A DNA stretch of 64,000 bases from positions 248,001-312,000 of the forward strand of contig WIUZ02000014.1 in assembly GCA_015956445.1 (NCBI GenBank), in the 5' to 3' direction. The stretch's first letter is position 1; each line of letters begins with the position of its first letter. The position numbers and the translations under genes are program-made. The notes under the pieces were generated by a model. It was given only the letters and a program-made list of their open reading frames with translations, had not been told where the DNA came from and ran no database searches. This document shows, in pieces, positions 58,029 through 64,000 of the stretch. Source of the stretch: Thelephora terrestris. Its lineage: Eukaryota > Basidiomycota > Agaricomycetes > Thelephorales > Thelephoraceae.

Positions 58029-61000
58029 CTACTCTAAAATTACACCTGTATCAACTACGCCTAGTGCAAATTTTTCTACTAAAAAAAAGAAGGTAGAACG
58101 TCCCTGAACTTGTTCACCAAATGGTACCATCGTTACAACTGAGATGATGGACGTCGCTCGAATAATGATTAAACTACCCTCACCCTTGTATTCAAATACA
58201 TTGAGGGCACCGTACGTCTCTCGGTTAAGTCGTTCATTGGCGGGGGAGTAGAGGGAACAAACGGCGAGGGTCTCCCGAACTCCAGCAATGTCTGTGCGGA
58301 AGTAATATCTTGCCTCGGCAATACGAACGGCACCTTGATGGAGAACCTGTGGGATTTACGTTAGTGCAGATCAAAACCCAGACGCGAATGAAGTAAGCTC
58401 GCGTACCTTAAGATTTCGATCGGTACGTGCCCTTCTAGACGAGCGGACTTCCTCTTTCCAATAAGAACGCGCAACCTGTTCAGTTGGAATCCGGAGTCTT
58501 CCCCATCGGTAAATAGATTTTGGAGGGGTGGATCCACGATTTGGGATGCTGGAGTAAAACATTCCGAGGGCGTCTTGTTCAACTTGAGGGACGTCATAGG
58601 GCTTCTCATCTTTGGGACCCAGCAAGAGATATCCTTGGCCAATGTCAATCGATCCGTGGGGGTCACTCGTCTTGGGTTCGAGTTCCGGCCAGATGGCAAC
58701 AAGGGAATTGATTTCTGCAACCTTCTTGGCCTGTTCCGTAAGATTTGCAAACGGATTGGACGGCTGTTTGATAAGCGAGCCGAAAATTCCGATGACGCGC
58801 TCCATGGTCCACTGGGCCGAAAGCGAAGGTGGTCCTAGTCGGGCAGTTTCAGGGCCGAGATGAGTCACCGAGTGGACACACTGCCGAACAAAATGAAGGC
58901 GCTCGATCTTCCGTTGATAATACAGAAGTTCGAATTCGAGGACCCACTCGAGAAGAAGTTTGTGGGCGAGTTGGAGTTGTTGGCGTGAGATCCGGCGTTG
59001 GTAGATAATTCGAATACCGATGACTAGCTTACAGTAGTGTCGATAATACTTCTCTGGAATAATTCCATAAAAGAGACCGGGTCCTAGGCCGTAGAAATAG
59101 AGGAGCAGTTCCCAGGCCTTATAGCCACTTGAGATCTTCTTCGCCGGATTCCGAGGGGTTCGGTCGAAGGAACGAGGGAAATAAACCGCAGCGTCCGCAA
59201 CCTTCTTTCCGTGGGTCTTCCAAACATCTCCATTTAGAACGGCCCAGTCCCAGACACCATCAGGATCCGCCTTACGACAGCCTTCGCGATCGCACCAGAG
59301 ATCGAACATCAGAGCCGTAAGATTTATAACCGGCTGATGCATGATGTCGCCAGGAAAACAAGTTGGCGGTTTGAGGCTACGGGAGAGGCAATCAAATAGA
59401 CTGGCCTTCCTGATACCAGTGTCGAGTCGGTTCTCTCGATAGTCCGCATTGGTCCGCGAAGTGATGACCTTCTTCAAATTTGCGCGATATTTGAGTGGAT
59501 CCACCAAGGGAAGGTTCGAGATTTTGACGTCCGGATGAGTGCGTTCCGGATCTGGATCTGGATCGTCCGGGTCATCATGGGGTCGGAGTAAAGCTGGATA
59601 GTAGTGTGGGCCACCCAGTTTATTTCGCCCGATGAGCTCGCAGAGAAGACGGCAGCCTCTCTTGCCGTGATGGCCAACAGAGCCGCTGAGATCTGCCATA
59701 GCGATGGCATCTGCAAGAGCGAGGAGGAAGAAGATCAGGGAGGTGTATACCCTGCGGCGGTATGCGTCGTATATGCGCAAGCCTTCCTTTTGAAGGGCAG
59801 AGAGATGCGCCAATCCAGGGAAAAGGAAGGAATCTAAATTTTTCGGATGCCCAGGACCTGGAATAACACCCCCGGGCAGAATGTTGCGAATTTTGTAGCG
59901 CTGATCAGGCGCAAGATCCAGAATAAGCCAGATGTAGATCCAGCAATCCGATTTTTTGTTGCGATAGAGTTGCGCGCCGTCAATAGAGAACATAACGACC
60001 ATATCGTCGTCAGAGATTTCGCCCTTTTCAACGGCCTCGAGATAATCTGAGCCGCAGAAGATGTCGTCGAAGCTATAGTCCTCGGCATCCAGATTGCGAG
60101 CTCGTTCCTCCCGAGTCTTCTCGCACCGGTAGGACATCTTGCGAGACATCTCAGAGCTCCTCCGACGAGCCTGTAGTTGCGGACCAAGAGCGAAGGTCGT
60201 AAATTGCTTTCGAGGAACTTTCTTCTTCCCATGAGATTTCCGAAGCTCCTCTTGGTCGTAGCGTGGCTCGAGACAACGACGGTCAGGACACGTCTCTAGG
60301 TTCGCATAGGGCCCAGTGAAGCCGACGCAAGAATGGAAGCACATGTCGTGTTTCCAGGTGACAATCCCAGAGAGGTCAGAAACCCGCCGTTTAACTTGGT
60401 CGTAAGAAAGCATGTTCGAGTTAGGGAAGGTCCTCTGAACAATAGACTGAGCCTTAGAGTACGCCCTCTGGGACTGAGTGTGATCCAGCGACGAGATATA
60501 GAAGTCGATGGAAAGCCGGAGATCTGGGTCGTCAGATGGAGAGAAATGGACCTCCTGAGGCTCCCGAAGCGTTCTGAGTTCAGCCGGACTGAACTGGGAC
60601 TCCAGAGTAGCTGCCTTGGCCATCTGGATAAACTGGAAGCTGGTCTTCAGTTTATCCAAAGTGATATGGGGCTCCTCCTCGGAATCAGAGTCAAGCGGAG
60701 GGTCGTCCTCACCAGGACCAGTGTCAATAGGAGGAGCAGCTTCGCCAGGATCTTCGTCAGAAGGAGGATCGCCTTCGTCAGAATCAGAATCAGGAGGTGG
60801 GGGATCTTCGTCAGAATCAAAATTGCGAGGAGGGTGTACGCCGGGATCGGGATCGAGAGGAGGGTCGTCTTGATCATCTGGGGGATCTGCATCGTTCCTT
60901 GTGAGGGTAAGAGGGGGTGGAAGGAGGTCTTCTTCCATTCTGTCACCAGCCGGAGAAGGAGAACGAAGGCGATCTCGGTCAGTCTCCTCGTTTTCGTTGC

Positions 61001-61442
61001 TTAAGGCGGCAGGGGGGTGAGTCTCTTCAAATTGAGATCCATCCATCGGACGGGTAAACTGGGGCAGTTCTGGGGTCGTCTCACGTCTCTCAACACGCTG
61101 GAAAAATTATTTCATGAATATCACTTAACTAGAGCGCATATATTGATCTGATATGATACGTACAGAGCTCGATCCCGCGATTCGGCTAGATATGTGTGCG
61201 CGCATCTGCACGATTTCTTCTCCATAACGCTTCTTAGCTCTTCTGGTACGCTTGGGGGCAGGGAGGTCCATCATATGGTCGATTTCTTGTAGGGAAAGGT
61301 TCGGAAGTTTTGCTTTTTTTCCTCCCGGGTTGTGGTTATACCACGTCCGTCTAGCAAGGTACCTTACGCCGTGAAGCGCACACTTCGCACACTTGCAAGG
61401 AAGTTTCGAGGGGTCCCCATCTCCACCTAAGGCAAGGGACAT
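58029..61442 (-). CDS. E2 transposase, Tnp2 family
   Basis: Exon 1 (61442 to about 61164) encodes MSLALGGDGDPSKLP and the Cys cluster CKCAKCALHGVRYLARRTWY NHNPGGKK, ending SRIAGSSS. An intron of about 65 bp leads to the main exon (to about 58405): an acidic Asp/Pro-rich region, then CFHSCVGFTGPYANLETCPD, MFSIDGAQLYRNKKSDCWIY, RYKIRNILPGGVIPGPGHPK, GHHGKRGCRLLCELIGRNKL and TCFPGDIMHQPVINLTALMF DLWCD. The final exon (58349-58029) reads VLHQGAVRIAEARYYFRTDI to FALGVVDTGVILE. About 1,090 aa, with no interruption noticed. It is the Tnp2 (PF02992-like) transposase related to CACTA/EnSpm TNPD. All recognised blocks recur in the E1 enzyme. Confidence 0.9.
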
Positions 61443-61737
61443 TCGAGGAAGGGAGTTGGCAATATGCTCCCGGGAGATATGGGAGGCTTAGAGCGAAGGA
61501 GGGACTTAGGAATTTTCGAAAAAAAATCATCTCAATTCACGCCAAATATTCAGATAACACGAAGATATGTTTTAAGTGTACAAAATGAATTAGAGAAGCT
61601 TAAAGAAGTTGAACTTCGCGCGAACTAATTAAGTCCACGCGACTTCGGATAGACCCGAGTTGCATGGCCTAGATCCCGGTTGCCACGTTTCGTTCCGGTT
61701 CGCCAGTGATGAACCCGGCTCGTTCCCATTCGCGCGA

Positions 61738-61749
61738 TTTCTCACTGGG
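61738..61749. repeat. E2 terminal inverted repeat, right
   Basis: TTTCTCACTGGG, complement of 54977-54988. Confidence 0.9.
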
Positions 61750-61756
61750 GATGAAT
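61750..61756. repeat. Target-site duplication of E2, right copy, containing a new start codon
   Basis: GATGAAT, identical to 54970-54976. Its ATG (61751-61753) is in frame with the RTA1-like coding sequence that follows. Confidence 0.9.
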
Positions 61757-62831
61757 ACCGATATTTCCGAACGTGTCTATGGTACGTCGACATCGTCTTT
61801 CCCGTTATGTACAAGCCACCGACGAACGTTTGAACTCGCAGGCTACCGCCCCAACAGTGCACTCGCGATCGCAGCAGCAGTCGTGTACGGGACACTTGCC
61901 TCTGCACTATTATTCCGGGTAGTAATGTCGAGGTCATGGTGGGGATTATGCCTGCCAATAGGTTCATTCTGTGAGGCAACTTCTTCTACCATTCCCTGAC
62001 ATCTATCGAACCTACCCGCTTTTTTGTCCAGTCGTATCGCTGGGCTTTGTTCTCCGGGTCCTGTCCAAACACAGTCCGAGTAGCATCGGTATATTCGCCA
62101 TAGAGGGGCTCTTTATCATCTGCTCACCAGCCGCGTTTCTTGCCTTCAACTACATCACCTACGGCCGCCTCATTTCCTACATTGGCGCTGAACACTCGAT
62201 CATAAACCCCGGGAAGGTCGCGGGGACATTTGTCATCAGCGATGTCTTCACCTTCTTGCTCCAGGTTCGCATCATTCTTTCCAGCCTAGTCTGTGCTCAC
62301 TGTGACCGAAAGGCTGGTGGAAGCGGCCTTCAAACCTCTTACAAGTTGGCAAACACGGGCCAAAAGATTGTCCTTGTGGGCCTCGCTCTCCAAGCCGTGT
62401 CCTATGGTTTCTTCATCGTCCTCTTGATCAAGAGCCACATCAGCATCAAATCGTCTGGGTCACGTCCAATGGACAAGTCCTCCACGCTCATTTGGGTGTT
62501 ATACTTCTCGTCTGCCTTTATTTTCGTACGTTTCCCTCCGTTGGTGTCAGAATCTCCAGCGCTCAGCTCCCAAGCAGATTCGTTGTATCTACCGTGTCGC
62601 GGAATTTGCCCAGGGACGTGGCGGTTATCTCCTCACTCATGAAGGCATGTACAAACTCTGTCCTCTTTTCGTATCACTTCGATTTACGGGGAAAAACCAG
62701 TCCTCCTATATCTCCTGGACGTTCTGCCTCTCGTCTTGGCGATCACTGTGTACGTTCCCTTCTGGCCAGCTAGGTATTTAGGGTACCACAGGAAGGAGAG
62801 CTTGGAGATGAATGGAGGGCTCCAGCCTTGA
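61751..62831 (+). CDS. RTA1-like seven-TM protein, 5' end cut by element E2
   Basis: Fungal RTA1/lipid-translocating-exporter family membrane protein; relatives are linked to resistance to 7-aminocholesterol and to sphingoid-base export. Exons 61751-61781, 61842-61970, 62032-62264, 62313-62525, 62578-62644 and 62701-62831 join in phase to 267 codons (MNTDISERVYGYRPNSALAI...). Family marks: YG-Y-R-P near the N-terminus, PSSIGIFAIEGLFIICSPAA, YGRLISYIGAEHS, FVISDVFTFLLQAGGSGLQ, GQKIVLVGLALQAVSYGFFI, IRCIYRVAEFAQGRGGYLLT HE and LLDVLPLVLAITVYVPFWPA. The last intron appears to be GC-AG (donor GCATGT at 62645). The native protein was three residues longer (MSS). The start used now is the ATG in the target duplication. 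Promoter and 5' UTR are displaced, so expression would rely on element DNA. Confidence 0.88.
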
Positions 62832-64000
62832 TTTCACGCGCTTTGTGGCTGAAGCGTGCAACTTGGGAGTATTTGGGATGTACTACCTTGCGAAGGATCA
62901 CTACACATCATTTTTTCACTGAAATTTCATATGACGTTTCGGCAGAAACCCAGACGAGAGAAATCATTCCTAAGCTTCCCTGCGGCAACCCTGGCAGGAC
63001 AGGCAAAATGGGGCCCCTTGATGTTCAATTGGCACCTGTGAGGGTCATTCACCAATCACAAGTACGTACGGAAAGGTCGCAATGGTTATCGAGGCAAGGT
63101 TTCTGGGTCCCCAGGCGCCTAAATCACTCTGAGATAGAAACCGTTGCTGTTTTAAATCCGAGCAAAAAGGCAGGAGGCGATTCACCACGGAAGCTGTATT
63201 AATACCTTCACGCAGGCAGTGGCCGGGTGTTCACTTGAGCCTTGAGCTACGGGTGTAATCGCAACGACAAGGAGTGGAGATAAAGAGGTAAGACATAGGT
63301 ACATCGATAACAAGGCGGGTGGCGAGCAACATAGAGATGGGTGTATAGCTTCATCAACACCCTCCAACCTCTGTTAAAACCAATAGGTCAAAAAATGATA
63401 AACGGGCTGGGTAGAGGAGAAACTACAGACGATCTACCATCACGTCGATCGTGTCTATGGGGATCGCCAGCGAATGGGTTCGAGTCAGCAGGATACGACA
63501 AGAGGGAGGGAAGGAGTACAATACTAATCGTTGTCTTTCATGTCTAACGATGCTGGTGTGTCATTGCATCATCGTTGATCCTGTTTCCGTCGTACAAAAA
63601 CCCAAAAACAATACGGTGCAGATGGCTGTAATTAGGAACGTACCGAGTGGTTCCGACGTCTTTGCCGACCGTCGCTGAACGTTGTAATGACAGCTGACAA
63701 CCTTGAACGACACCTTTGGCTTCTTAGCGAATGCTTGTTAACGCACACACCCCTGGATAGGACCCCCGATAATTGGCGGGAGAGGTCCGACACAAAATCA
63801 CCTGGTTTTTGAAAAATTTGGTCCGGACACGTTGTATGCTCGTCTGGTCCGGATTGAACATTGAGTCATAGCTGGACGGAAATTTGGTCCGGAATAATGA
63901 CATGGATAGTTTAAAAAATTGAATTTTTTTTTCGTTTTTGGTCTAAGTCTGTTTTACGGCCTCCTGATCGATGTCTGCAAGTTTTTTCGCTTTACGGCTG
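62832..64000. other. Window end without a supported gene
   Basis: 3' flank of the RTA1-like gene and further DNA lacking coding features. Three copies of GGTCCGGA lie at 63820-63827, 63846-63853 and 63886-63893, with GGTCCGAC at about 63785. The last 100 bases are T-rich and continue past the window. Confidence 0.45.

Larger units (their letters stand above)
54977..61749 (-). mobile_element. Element E2: compact Tnp2-type DNA transposon
   Basis: 6,773-bp element with inverted termini CCCAGTGAGAAA (54977-54988 and complement 61738-61749) and a perfect 7-bp target duplication GATGAAT. Two minus-strand genes: transposase (61442-58029) and accessory gene (57845-55317). The inner termini stay similar beyond 12 bp (CCGGTCGAACCC against TCGCGCGAATGG). 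No disabling change was noticed in either gene, so it may be autonomous. It belongs to the same group as E1, sharing the first seven bases of the termini, the 7-bp duplication with ATGAAT, and the gene order, yet differs at the sequence level enough to be a distinct family. Confidence 0.92.

Overview
The window reads as nuclear DNA of a basidiomycete fungus, most likely an Agaricomycete (mushroom-forming). Genes are split by many 50-65 bp introns with GT...AG ends. The gene set includes a class V-type chitin synthase with a myosin head, a 7-TM family and F-box proteins of the basidiomycete type, and Tnp2-type transposases with the N-terminal Cys cluster seen in mushroom genomes. Species cannot be told from the sequence alone.

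Layout. 1-627: 3' end of NOP53 (60S ribosome biogenesis). 1.05-5.3 kb: two tandem F-box paralogues (minus strand). 5.9-9.4 kb: two tandem 7-TM membrane protein paralogues (minus), duplicated together with upstream DNA. 9.4-14.6 kb: gene-poor. 14.7 kb: small protein with three I-(F/Y)-D-G-P repeats. 15.9-17.5 kb: a third F-box/LRR-like protein (minus). 17.7-20.6 kb: Sds3/Dep1-type subunit of the Sin3 histone deacetylase complex. 21.2-22.9 kb: allantoinase (purine degradation). 23.3-29.5 kb: myosin-chitin synthase (minus). 29.5-33.3 kb: gene-poor. 33.3-34.2 kb: four-exon membrane protein. 35.5-36.9 kb: zinc alcohol dehydrogenase (minus). 39.9-41.8 kb: TPR protein.

43.5-61.7 kb is the most unusual part. 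Two related Tnp2-type DNA transposons stand almost side by side. Element 1 (E1, 43481-54858) has CCCAGTAAGAAGT terminal inverted repeats and a perfect 7-bp target duplication CATGAAT. Element 2 (E2, 54977-61749) has CCCAGTGAGAAA termini and target duplication GATGAAT. Each carries, on the minus strand, a transposase gene and a second 'accessory' gene of shared plan. E1 also holds a plus-strand gene inside the large first intron of its transposase, and a repeat-rich block with heat-shock-element-like motifs. Between and after the elements lies the host gene they struck, an RTA1-like seven-TM protein. E1 sits about 100 bp upstream of its native ATG. E2 sits in the coding sequence directly after codon 5, and the target duplication supplies a new in-frame ATG for the rest of the gene, whose reading frame (267 codons over six exons) is still open.

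The host genes are ordinary single-copy or locally duplicated fungal genes with no cluster logic linking them. No tRNA, rRNA, CRISPR or retroelement polymerase gene was seen. Exon limits were worked out by hand from reading frames and splice signals. Those given as exact (NOP53, F-box pair, allantoinase, the 33.3 kb membrane protein, RTA1-like) keep phase across every junction; the others are approximate.
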